Shown: positions 19,107-26,487 of the stretch, one piece after another
Layout: each line of letters starts with the position of its first letter
Position numbering within the stretch: the first letter of the stretch is position 1
Assembly (NCBI GenBank): GCA_022826565.1
Contig: JAJDUP010000041.1
Span: 62,001-126,000, forward strand
Origin: Gemmatimonadota bacterium
Lineage (GTDB): Bacteria > Gemmatimonadota > Gemmatimonadetes > Longimicrobiales > Gaopeijiaceae
Length of the DNA stretch: 64,000 bases
Direction of reading: 5' to 3'
The notes under the pieces: generated by a model
The model's database searches: none
What the model saw: the letters and a program-made list of their open reading frames with translations, nothing else
What the model was told of the DNA's origin: nothing
Program-made: the position numbers and the translations under genes

Positions 19107-20342
19107 CTACCCCTGCGCGGCCCTCCACGCCGCCAGGATCTGCGCCTCGAACTCCATCTGCGCATCCATCGACGCCGGGCCGAACTCCAGATCGCCGCCG
19201 CGCAGGCCTGCGCCCATCTGCTGCTGGCGATCGCCCGGCAGCGAGTTCCACCACTGGAGGGTATCGAGGGCGGTCTCCGCGAGCGGCCGCGAGGTCAGTC
19301 CGGCGGCGAACGCGCGGTCCGCCGTGAAGCTCGTCGCTCCCGCGAAGGGACCATCCTGGCTCGTCCACGGCGGCAGCGAGAACTCGGGTACGCCTTGCTC
19401 GGCGAGGAACGAGCCCGGGACCCAGGTGAAGCGCATCGGGGTCGAGGTGATCGCGCGGATCCCGTATAGCAGTTCCGCCATGCGCACCCCGCCGAGGGGC
19501 GCGACCGCGTTGTAGGTGCCGCTCACGCGATCCTCGCAGAGCCGGACCGACCACCCCGCCAGGTCGCGTGCGTCGATGTACTGGCACGGGTCGTCGGGCG
19601 CGCCGAAAGCCAGGATCTCGCCGCCGCGGTCGATGCGCACGGGGTAGTAGGTGAAGCGGTCCGTCGTGTCGCCCGGCCCTACGATCAGCCCCGGCCGCGT
19701 GATCACGCAGCGGTCGTCGCCGTAGGCTTCGCGCACCGCGTCCTCGCACAGCACCTTGAGGTGCCCGTAAAACCGTCCCACATCTTCCGATTCCGGCTCG
19801 GGCAGGACCACGGTCGGATGATCCTCGGTCGTGCCGCCTTCGGGCCAGTCGGGCGCACCGGGAGCCGACTTCATACCGCCGCTCGCATCGTACCAGCTGG
19901 CATAGACGCCGGCGGTGGACGTGAAGAGGTAGTGGTCCGTCGCGTCCGCAAGCAGCTGCGCCGAGTCGCGCACGTGCCGCGGGACATAGCCGGAGTTGTC
20001 CAGCACGACGTCCCAGTTTCGCCCCTCCAGCGCCCCGAGCTGGCCGTCGCGGTCACCGACGAGCTTCTCGACCTCCGGAAACAGGTGTGGATTGGTGCGG
20101 CCGCGGTTGAAGATCGTGACCGAGTGTCCCCGCTCCAGCGCATACCGGACCATGTGAGGCCCGATGAAGCCGGTGCCGCCCAGGATCAGGACGCGCAACG
20201 GCTGGGGGGCCGGGCCAATGTCGCGGCGACTGGCCGAAACCGTCCGTGCGCGAGCCGGGCCGGGAGAAACGGTCGACCCAAGGGCAAGGGCGCCCGAGGT
20301 CGCGGCTACGGTGCCGAAGAACTGCCGGCGGGTGGTGGACAT
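19107..20342 (-). CDS. Tat-exported NAD-dependent epimerase/dehydratase family protein
   Basis: The 411-residue protein has a twin-arginine signal (STTRRQFFGTVAATSGALAL, cleavage after ARA) followed by a Rossmann-fold SDR domain. The nucleotide motif is LILGGTGFIGPHMV (about 50-63), with FNRGRTNP downstream, suggesting the extended atypical SDR (CSP41/isoflavone-reductase-like) group. A nucleotide-binding enzyme with a Tat signal is expected to fold with cofactor before export to the periplasm. A GAGAGGA ribosome-binding site precedes the ATG. It is the last gene of a minus-strand run (amidohydrolase, beta-repeat protein, hypothetical). Substrate unknown. Confidence 0.85.
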   Translation of the reverse strand: MSTTRRQFFGTVAATSGALALGSTVSPGPARARTVSASRRDIGPAPQPLRVLILGGTGFIGPHMVRYALERGHSVTIFNRGRTNPHLFPEVEKLVGDRDGQLGALEGRNWDVVLDNSGYVPRHVRDSAQLLADATDHYLFTSTAGVYASWYDASGGMKSAPGAPDWPEGGTTEDHPTVVLPEPESEDVGRFYGHLKVLCEDAVREAYGDDRCVITRPGLIVGPGDTTDRFTYYPVRIDRGGEILAFGAPDDPCQYIDARDLAGWSVRLCEDRVSGTYNAVAPLGGVRMAELLYGIRAITSTPMRFTWVPGSFLAEQGVPEFSLPPWTSQDGPFAGATSFTADRAFAAGLTSRPLAETALDTLQWWNSLPGDRQQQMGAGLRGGDLEFGPASMDAQMEFEAQILAAWRAAQG

Positions 20343-20479
20343 GCGGTTCCTCTCGTGGGGTCAGGGCGAAATGTCTGCTCGGGGGCAACCTAATCGCGCC
20401 ACTTCCGATTCGCACGAGGATGAAAGAGAGCGGCGTTGGCCACGCCGTCCGGGGCATCGATCCCGTACCGCTACCGCAT

Positions 20480-20956
20480 CTATCCCGGCGGCGGTTGGCA
20501 GATGTCGCGTTCTCCGTCCCGTGCCGACGGCGGGCCCACGCCGACCCAGACATGCAGCGTCGTATCGCGCGCTTCACTCCACTCGACCGCTACATCGAGC
20601 TGGGCCTGGATCCCGCCTCTGAATTCGAATCTCACCGGCTCACCCGGCGTCGCCGTAACGTCGAGTCTGCTGGCGCCGAGCTTGTCTTCGGCCCGTATCG
20701 TCCACTCGCCCGAGTGGCCGTCCCACACCTGAAGGCACCCGTCCAGCGACAGACCGGCCACCGGGACGACCGGCCCCGTGAGCGACGCGCGCCCCTCCGT
20801 AACCGTCAGCCCCAGCCAGCTTCCCCCCTCGCTGACGATTCGCATCAGTTCGAAGATCTGGCCTTGCGCGGACTGGGGGAAAACCGCAAGCGCGAACGCA
20901 ATGAGTGCTGCCGTCCGGCCTGCAAGCGCCGCCGCACGGCGCGGTCGACTACTCAT
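20480..20956 (-). CDS. Secreted protein of unknown function
   Basis: The 158-residue protein has a signal peptide (AALAGRTAALIAFALAVFPQ, cleavage near AQG before QIFEL). The mature part looks all-beta: GLTVTEGRASLTGPVVPVAG, LDVTATPGEPVRFEFRGG, and TTLHVWVGVGPP near the end. Two Cys (in DGCLQVWDG and DICQPPPG) could form a disulfide. I do not recognise the family. It starts 21 bases after the beta-repeat gene, so the two are probably one transcript and may share an envelope role. Confidence 0.55.
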   Translation of the reverse strand: MSSRPRRAAALAGRTAALIAFALAVFPQSAQGQIFELMRIVSEGGSWLGLTVTEGRASLTGPVVPVAGLSLDGCLQVWDGHSGEWTIRAEDKLGASRLDVTATPGEPVRFEFRGGIQAQLDVAVEWSEARDTTLHVWVGVGPPSARDGERDICQPPPG

Positions 20957-20977
20957 ATACTCATATGCTCACACAGG

Positions 20978-21748
20978 TCAGTTGTTGTCCCGTCCGCGCC
21001 GCTTCGCCGGCGGCAGGTCGACGACGCCCCGGATGTCCGAGTACCGGATCCGTTCGCGCCGGCCATCGGTGACGACGAGATCGCCGTCCACATCCCGGAC
21101 GCGAACGCCACCTGCGCCGACCTCGTCGATTCTGACGCTGCCTCCGACCGCCTCGATCGTGATGCTGCCGGAACCGTCCTCAACCATAACGCCGCCGCCC
21201 ACGCGCTGGATGGTGATGCTGCCCGACCCGTCCCGGACCTCCACATCGCCGCTGGCGTCCTGGATCCTGAGACTTCCCGAACCGTCCTCGACGACGACCG
21301 ATCCCACGTGCTCGATGTGCGCGCTGCCGGAGCCGTCCTTCAGCTCCACGTCGCCGACCCCGTAGATCGTCAGGCTGCCCGAACTGTCCTCGGCGTAGAT
21401 GTTGGTGCCCGCCGGGACCTCGATCGCCAGATCGATGCGGGCGTAGTTGTTCCCCCATCCCCAGCCCTGGTTCGGGTAGTCGGTGCGGATGCGGTTGCCA
21501 TCAAGAGACACATCGAGGCTTTCCAGGCGTTCCCGGTTGGACGCACAGAGTGTGGCCGAGACGCGGATGACGCCGACCGCCTCGGCGCTTGCAATGGTCA
21601 GCCGTCCCGCCCCGGCTTCGACCCGCAGGCTCCCTTCCGCGGTGCCGCGGAGTTCCACATCGTCGCGGAACTCGCATTGCCGCTGGGCCGACACGCCTGC
21701 CGGGAGGAAACTCACCATCGCGACTATCCCGATCATTCTCTTTGCCAT
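20978..21748 (-). CDS. DUF4097-like secreted beta-repeat protein
   Basis: The 256-residue protein starts at ATG 21748, with AAAGGA upstream, and has a signal peptide (MIGIVAMVSFLPAGVSAQ). Residues about 105-225 contain at least five repeats of about 19-20 residues built on DGSGS followed by an I/V-rich strand (KDGSGSAHIEHVGSVVV, EDGSGSLRIQDASGDVEV, RDGSGSITIQRVGGGVMV, EDGSGSITIEAVGGSVRI). This predicts a right-handed beta-solenoid as in DUF4097-type putative adhesins. It ends with a basic RRGRDNN tail. A longer in-frame start at 21832 exists but lacks a signal peptide. Location is probably periplasm or cell surface. Confidence 0.75.
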   Translation of the reverse strand: MAKRMIGIVAMVSFLPAGVSAQRQCEFRDDVELRGTAEGSLRVEAGAGRLTIASAEAVGVIRVSATLCASNRERLESLDVSLDGNRIRTDYPNQGWGWGNNYARIDLAIEVPAGTNIYAEDSSGSLTIYGVGDVELKDGSGSAHIEHVGSVVVEDGSGSLRIQDASGDVEVRDGSGSITIQRVGGGVMVEDGSGSITIEAVGGSVRIDEVGAGGVRVRDVDGDLVVTDGRRERIRYSDIRGVVDLPPAKRRGRDNN

Positions 21749-21862
21749 CGTCGTGTCCTTTGTCCTGGTCGAAACTGAATGAGACCCCGGCGAGCCATCC
21801 GGCGGCGTCCGATGGGGGGTATGGGCACTCATGACGAGGCCGGTGGAGCCTGGGTTTCCCGA

Positions 21863-23176
21863 CTACCAGGTCCGCAGGCTCTCCCTGTCCACCACGGTGC
21901 CCGCCTGGATCACCGCGTGGATGCGCTTCGTGTTGGCGATGGCATCGAGAGGAGATGCGTCGAGGACGAGCAGCGTGGCCTCGTCGCCCGGTTCGACGCC
22001 CCAGCGGTGTCCCAGGAAGCGGGCTGCGTCGGTCGTCGCGGTGCGCAGGGCCGCCCAGGGGGGAAGGCCCGCGGCTTCGAGGAGTTCGAGCTCGCGGTGG
22101 ACCGAGTACCCCTGGAAGATGCCCGGATTGCCTCCGTCGGTCCCCGTCAGCATCGGGACGCCGGCGTCGGCCAGGGATTTCACCGCGTCGCGGGTCGGCT
22201 GCGCGAGGATGCGCTGGTATTCCAGCCAGCTCTCGAAGGCGGGCTGCGAGGCGTCGACCCCGCGATAGATGTCGCGGAGCGCCTCGGGCACGGTTTCCAC
22301 GAGCAGCGGGTCGTCGAGGAGGCCGGGTTCGTCCAGCATCCGCACGAACTCGCTCTGCACGGCCAGGGTCGGGATGTGGAAGGTGCCCGCCTCGACCATC
22401 AGGGTGGCGATGTCGACCGGGGGCGGGGCGGGGCCGGGCGTGTGCGTGACCGCATCGGCGCCGGCCTGAACCGCGTCGCGAACATCATCCCAGGTGCCGA
22501 TATGGACGACCGTCCTGATGCCGTGTTGCCGCGCGGTTTCGAGCACGGCGGTGAGCGTGGCCAGGTCCACGGTCGGCATGCTGCGGCCGCCGTAGCTCTG
22601 GTGGTCGTAGACGATCTTGACGACGTCGGGCACCTTGCCCGCGAGTTCGGTGACCTCCCGGCGGGCATCCTCCGGCGTGTCGACGATGCGCGTGGGCACT
22701 CCGTACTCGGAGCAGTGGCCGCTGGTGGCGGTCAGGCAGGGACCGGCCGCGAACAGCAACGCCCCCTGTGGGCCGCTCGCACGCTGTCCGTCGCGAAAGC
22801 CCAGGATCATGTCTTCGGGGCTGAAGAGGTCGAGGACGAAGGCCACGCCTGTGTAAAGAGCCACGTTGGCCGTGCCCTGCGGGCCGAGCATCTGCGGCAT
22901 GCCGCCCGGCGAGGCGTTGCCGAATGAATGGGTGTGAACGTCCGCGAGCGCGGGGATGACATACCGCCCACCCAGATTCAGGGTGGGGCCGTCGAAGTCC
23001 GCGGGGAGGGCGTCGGCAAGCTCCGCTATGCGGCCGCCGCGAATGACGACCGCACCGCGATGGATGGATTCGTTGGCCGGGTCCAGGACGACCGCACCGG
23101 TCAGAGCCATGTCCTGCGCCGCCAGTCCCGCTGGCAGGGCGAGCAGGGCCAACAACGAGTGCTTGAGTGATTTCAC
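21863..23176 (-). CDS. Secreted amidohydrolase family metalloenzyme
   Basis: The 437-residue protein has a signal peptide (SLLALLALPAGLAAQ). The amidohydrolase fold shows the N-terminal small beta domain (AVVLDPANESIHRGAVVIRG), the metal motif ADVHTHSFG, a Lys-containing strand (DVVKIVYDH), single His strands (RTVVHIG; AVTHTPG), a final Asp in LTGTDGGNP, and a C-terminal return to the beta domain (GDEATLLVLDASPL). Related enzymes are imidazolonepropionase-like or Xaa-Pro dipeptidase-like; the substrate is not deducible. It heads the minus-strand group running down to the Tat epimerase. Confidence 0.85.
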   Translation of the reverse strand: MKSLKHSLLALLALPAGLAAQDMALTGAVVLDPANESIHRGAVVIRGGRIAELADALPADFDGPTLNLGGRYVIPALADVHTHSFGNASPGGMPQMLGPQGTANVALYTGVAFVLDLFSPEDMILGFRDGQRASGPQGALLFAAGPCLTATSGHCSEYGVPTRIVDTPEDARREVTELAGKVPDVVKIVYDHQSYGGRSMPTVDLATLTAVLETARQHGIRTVVHIGTWDDVRDAVQAGADAVTHTPGPAPPPVDIATLMVEAGTFHIPTLAVQSEFVRMLDEPGLLDDPLLVETVPEALRDIYRGVDASQPAFESWLEYQRILAQPTRDAVKSLADAGVPMLTGTDGGNPGIFQGYSVHRELELLEAAGLPPWAALRTATTDAARFLGHRWGVEPGDEATLLVLDASPLDAIANTKRIHAVIQAGTVVDRESLRTW

Positions 23177-23376
23177 AGTGTATTCCCCTTGTTCCGGCTA
23201 TCGGCACCCGTCGCGTCCAACACGATCCTGACGGCCACCGACCAGACGCGGATTCGGTGTTGCTGATCGGAAACAGGGGATCGTGCTGATGGTGTGCAGA
23301 TCGCCGATGCCATGATTGTAAATGCTTTGTTGGCCGCGTACGAAATACGGGGATTCCAGGCGACGGGAGGAATGGT

Positions 23377-23819
23377 ATGGAGTACCAGCGCGAAGCGGTG
23401 TCATCGTGGCAACCGGGGGCGCTTGCGGCAACTCCCACGGGAGAGCTGTCGCGAGCCGCAGTGACTGACAGAGATGTGATCACGGGATATCAACCGCTGC
23501 TTCGGTTGGCACTCAAGACAGGGCGGGCAGTCCAGATTCCAGCTCCGGACGAGCCTCCCGGATGGGCGCTCGAAGCCAGGGAGACGACGGATGGGACCGG
23601 GGTGCTGCAGTTTCGGGTTACCGCCCCGGACGGGGTGGCCGTATTGAATGCGGCCGCGGGCGCAGAGATGCGCTGGCTGGTTGAAGCCGCGCGCCCCGGT
23701 CTGAGCCGGTGGCCTGCCGCCGCGCTATGGCTACCGGATTTCGCGCTTTGCCTCGTCTCCTGCTGGCTCGAGCAGAGGCCGGGGAGTGGATCATGTTCGT
23801 CCCGTTCCAGTTACGTTGA
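23377..23819 (+). pseudogene. Small hypothetical gene, probably frameshifted
   Basis: A GGGAGG ribosome-binding site sits 6 bases before the ATG at 23377, and the first about 110 codons (MEYQREAVSSWQPGALAATP onward) have protein-like composition. After about 23700 that frame loses its character and runs into the next gene. The frame offset by one base then reads MATGFRALPRLLLARAEAGE, WIMFVPFQLR and a TGA at 23817-23819. This looks like one gene of about 147 residues with a missing base near the CCCC run at about 23695-23700. I do not recognise the family. It could be a real frameshift or a sequence error; it lies just upstream of the TGA-containing peroxiredoxin-like gene. Confidence 0.45.
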
Positions 23820-23875
23820 GTCTCCTGACCGAACACGCCAGACGCGCCCAGATCCCCCACTCCCGCAGGCTCTCC

Positions 23876-24529
23876 ATGCCCAGACTCGCACCGACCCTGG
23901 ACCGCATCAGGGAAGCCGGAGCCGCCAGGCGCGACCCTTCAATCACACGCCAGCTCCGATGCGGCGTCGCGGACCTCGAGGCGTCGGGAATCCTTGACGG
24001 CGTCGTCAAGGCAGGTGACCCTGCGCCGCTCTTCGCCCGGCCCAACCTGAACCACGAGACGGTCCGGCTGGCGCGGGTTCTGCGGGACGGCCCTGCGGTC
24101 CTCAGCTTCTTCCGCGGACGCTGGTGACCCTACTGCCGTGCGGAGCAGGCTGCTCTCCAGGCGCTGATGCCCGAGTTTCGCGCGCGGGGTGCGACGGTGC
24201 TGACGGTGTCGCCGCAGCTGCGCGACTTCGCGGCGGCGTGGGCGCGCGAGGACGGGATCGAGTTCGATGTTCTCGTGGACAGCGGAAACGGCGTTGCGCG
24301 CTCCTACGGACTGACGTTCCGGATGACGGATGTGCTGCAGGCCATCTACCGGAACGAGTTGCGCATCGACCTCGCCCGGTTCAACGGCGACCTGACCTGG
24401 GAGCTGCCGATCGCCGCGACCTATTTGGTCGGCCGGGACGGGGTTGTGGCGTGGGCGGGGGTGGATGTGGACTACACGCGGCGGCCCGAGCCGGAAGAGC
24501 TGCTCGCGGTACTGGACGGGATGGGGTAG
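23876..24529 (+). CDS. Peroxiredoxin-like (AhpC/TSA) protein with in-frame TGA at the catalytic Cys: candidate selenoprotein
   Basis: Read through one TGA (24125-24127) this is an intact 217-residue frame matching the AhpC/TSA redoxin-like family. It has a helical N-terminus (ADLEASGILDGVVKAGDPAP), LSFFRGRW, then TGA, then PYCRAEQAALQAL, TVLTVSPQ, FDVLVDSGNGVARSYGL, DLTWELPIAATYLVGRDG and DYTRRPEPEELLAVL. Family members have WCPYC here, so TGA replaces exactly the first, peroxidatic Cys (residue 84); Cys87 remains, giving a U-x-x-C motif. The TGA is followed, after 20 bases, by a hairpin with a GGC loop. Selenocysteine insertion is the best explanation; a nonsense mutation or base error (TGC to TGA) is the alternative. 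Expected role: thiol/selenol peroxidase. Confidence 0.75.
24135..24162 (+). promoter_or_regulatory. SECIS-like hairpin after the in-frame TGA
   Basis: GGAGCA (24142-24147) pairs with TGCTC-T-CC (24151-24158), leaving a GGC apical loop and one bulged T. GCC (24135-24137) and GGC (24160-24162) can extend the stem past an internal loop. The apical loop starts 20 bases after the TGA and begins with G. Bacterial SECIS elements typically have a loop 16-37 bases after UGA with a G in the first two loop positions, so the geometry fits. Not tested computationally. Confidence 0.55.
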
Positions 24530-24598
24530 TACTGCGCGGTTGAGGGTGGGACCGGCTACAGTTGCCGGCGCCGGCACCGTTTCCCGCGCCGCGCGCCG

Positions 24599-25465
24599 TC
24601 AGTCGCTCGCATAGAGGGATTCAGCCTTCACGGCCGAGGTCGTGATCCCCTTGATGAAGGCCGACGAGAAGCCGCGGTGCTCCATCTCGTTGAGGCCGGC
24701 GATTGTGCAGCCGCGCGGGGTCGTGACGCTGTCGATTTCGCGCTCGGGGTGCCGGCCCTGGTCCCGAACGAGGGCCGCGGCGCCGAGGGCGGTCTGGGCC
24801 GCCATCTGCAGCGCCTCTTCGGGATGGAAGCCGATCTCGATGCCGCCCTGGCAGGCGGCCCTGACGGCGCGCAGGAAGAAGGCCACGCCGCATGCGCAGA
24901 GGGCGGTGGCGGGGATCATGTGCTCTTCGTCGACGACGAGGGTAGCACCCACGGCGCGGAAGAGCTTCGCCGCCTGATCCAGCGCGTGGGTGTCCCCGGG
25001 CTCGGCCGCCAGGCACGTCATGGATTCGCGGAGCGCGATCGCGGTGTTCGGCATGGCCCGGACGACCGTCACGTCGGGGCCGACGCCGCGGCGGATGGCG
25101 GCAATCTCGGCGCCAGAGACCACGGAGATGAGCAGGTGCTGGTCGGCATCGAGCCCCGGGGCGATTTCGAGCAGAATTTCGTCGAGGTGCTGGGGTTGGA
25201 CCGCGATCAGCACGGTGCTGCTCAAGGCCACGGCGGCCTGGTTGTCGGACGACACGCGGAACCCTCGGGCTGCGAGGTCCGCCAGCCGGTCGGCGCGCCT
25301 GCGGGTGAGGTGGATGTCTGCGGGGGCGTGCGAGCCGGCGGCTACGAGCCCCTCGGCAATGGCGCGGCCGATGTTGCCGGCGCCCAGTATGGCGATCCCG
25401 CCCTTCATGATGGTGCGCGGTGATTCGCTTTGTGATCCAGCGGATCCTGACGACATGGTGTTCAT
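24599..25465 (-). CDS. proC: Pyrroline-5-carboxylate reductase
   Basis: Last step of proline synthesis: NAD(P)H-dependent reduction of 1-pyrroline-5-carboxylate. The 288-residue protein has the Rossmann motif AILGAGNIGRAIAEGL, then TRRRADRL, AVQPQHLDEIL and VRAMPNTAIALRESMT. The C-terminal dimerisation domain has TPRGCTIAGLNEMEHRGF, matching the ProC signature. I chose the ATG at 25465 because TCAAGATGAAC is shared with the start of the next upstream gene; the methionine of MKGGIAIL (25408) is an alternative. Confidence 0.93.
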   Translation of the reverse strand: MNTMSSGSAGSQSESPRTIMKGGIAILGAGNIGRAIAEGLVAAGSHAPADIHLTRRRADRLADLAARGFRVSSDNQAAVALSSTVLIAVQPQHLDEILLEIAPGLDADQHLLISVVSGAEIAAIRRGVGPDVTVVRAMPNTAIALRESMTCLAAEPGDTHALDQAAKLFRAVGATLVVDEEHMIPATALCACGVAFFLRAVRAACQGGIEIGFHPEEALQMAAQTALGAAALVRDQGRHPEREIDSVTTPRGCTIAGLNEMEHRGFSSAFIKGITTSAVKAESLYASD

Positions 25466-25500
25466 CTTGATTTCGGCTTTTCGGAGTCTGGAATGACTTT

Positions 25501-25530
25501 GTCCGCCATTGCGAGCCGGAATTGGCGGAC
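25501..25530. repeat. Inverted repeat in the proC leader (copy 1)
   Basis: GTCCGCCA (25501-25508) and TGGCGGAC (25523-25530) are perfect 8-base arms around a 14-base spacer, 36 bases upstream of the proC start at 25465. The same inverted repeat with the same spacer length precedes the DoxX-like gene (26420-26455). Confidence 0.65.
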
Positions 25531-25614
25531 GACCTGTCGGAATCTACCGCCCACCGTTCACCCTGGTTCCGGTATTGGACCGGCCGACTTCGGCTACCCC
25601 GCGCGTCGGCTGAC

Positions 25615-26400
25615 TTAGTCCCTCACCAGGACGATGCCTGCGTCACTTCCGGACGGCTGCAGTTCGATTCGGCGGTCATTGACGATTTCGCCCTCGTAGA
25701 TCAGCGGGCCCTTCAGTAGCCACTGTTCCCAAACCCACACTTGACCCGAGTCGACCTCGAAGTGGTGCACGGCGTCTCCGTCATCAAAGCGGAACACGGC
25801 CATATGGGAGCGGTTGTATTCGAAGAACACGCGCTCGAGCGACCCGCCATGTTCCTCGACCGTCCAGACGCCATCGATTGGCGTGGGCTGGCGATTGTTG
25901 TAGTTGGCGGCCCAGTAGGTGAAGCCCCATGCTCCCGCGAGCACGGCCACGGCACCAGCCGCGCGGACGGCCACGGTCCTGCGGGATGAGTCGATGTTGA
26001 GGAGCACAGCCTCTGCGAGCCGCTGGGCGTGGGGCCGGATTATGATGATCAGACAGATCAGGACCAGAACGGAGGCCGGCAGGGCGTTGGCGATGCCGAA
26101 GAAGATGTCGATGAGGATGACGTTGCCCACCACCGGCAGGAGAACAAGGGCGCCGACCAGGGCCGTCCGTGGCCGGATCAGCAGCAGGCCGCCACCGATT
26201 TCGACCAGTGCAACGATCGTCCCGTAGACGCCGGAGAACCCGTAGTAGTACCAGGTCAGCCAGAACCCGCTGACCTCGCCCAAGGGCTTCGTGACCTCGG
26301 AGTCGAGCACCGTGAACTGGGACCCGTTCAGCTTCGCAAAGCCATAGGTGATCATGATCACCGCGGCCAGCCATCTCGCGATCTGCGTGCTCTTGTTCAT
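25615..26400 (-). CDS. DoxX-like membrane protein with C-terminal extracytoplasmic domain
   Basis: The 261-residue protein starts at ATG 26400 (MNKSTQIARWLAAVIMITYG). Four transmembrane helices in residues about 8-130 follow the DoxX pattern (YGFAKLNGSQFTV; YYYGFSGVYGTIVALVEIGGGLLLI; NVILIDIFFGIANALPASVL). A fifth helix near 150-170 leads to a soluble beta domain of about 95 residues (DGVWTVEEHGGSLERVFFEY, VHHFEVDSGQVWVWEQW). DoxX-like proteins are often linked to redox or quinone functions, but this is not certain here. Upstream is the second copy of the inverted-repeat leader. Confidence 0.7.
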   Translation of the reverse strand: MNKSTQIARWLAAVIMITYGFAKLNGSQFTVLDSEVTKPLGEVSGFWLTWYYYGFSGVYGTIVALVEIGGGLLLIRPRTALVGALVLLPVVGNVILIDIFFGIANALPASVLVLICLIIIIRPHAQRLAEAVLLNIDSSRRTVAVRAAGAVAVLAGAWGFTYWAANYNNRQPTPIDGVWTVEEHGGSLERVFFEYNRSHMAVFRFDDGDAVHHFEVDSGQVWVWEQWLLKGPLIYEGEIVNDRRIELQPSGSDAGIVLVRD

Positions 26401-26419
26401 CTTGAGTTGAACTTGGTGC

Positions 26420-26455
26420 TTTGTCCGCCAATTCGGGGCAAAACTGGCGGACAAA
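26420..26455. repeat. Inverted repeat in the DoxX-like gene leader (copy 2)
   Basis: TTTGTCCGCCA (26420-26430) and TGGCGGACAAA (26445-26455) are perfect 11-base arms with a 14-base spacer, 19 bases upstream of the ATG at 26400. The core GTCCGCCA/TGGCGGAC and the spacer length match copy 1. In both cases the gene starts within TCAAGATGAAC. It may be a shared operator or mRNA hairpin. Confidence 0.7.
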
Positions 26456-26487
26456 CTCCAGCCCGTATTGGCCGGAGTTGCAGTCCG

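Noticed and set aside
23819..23997. Extension of the hypothetical gene at 23377 into the peroxiredoxin-like gene
   Set aside because: Its composition turns Arg/Pro/Thr-rich beyond about 23760 and it overlaps a clear gene in another frame.
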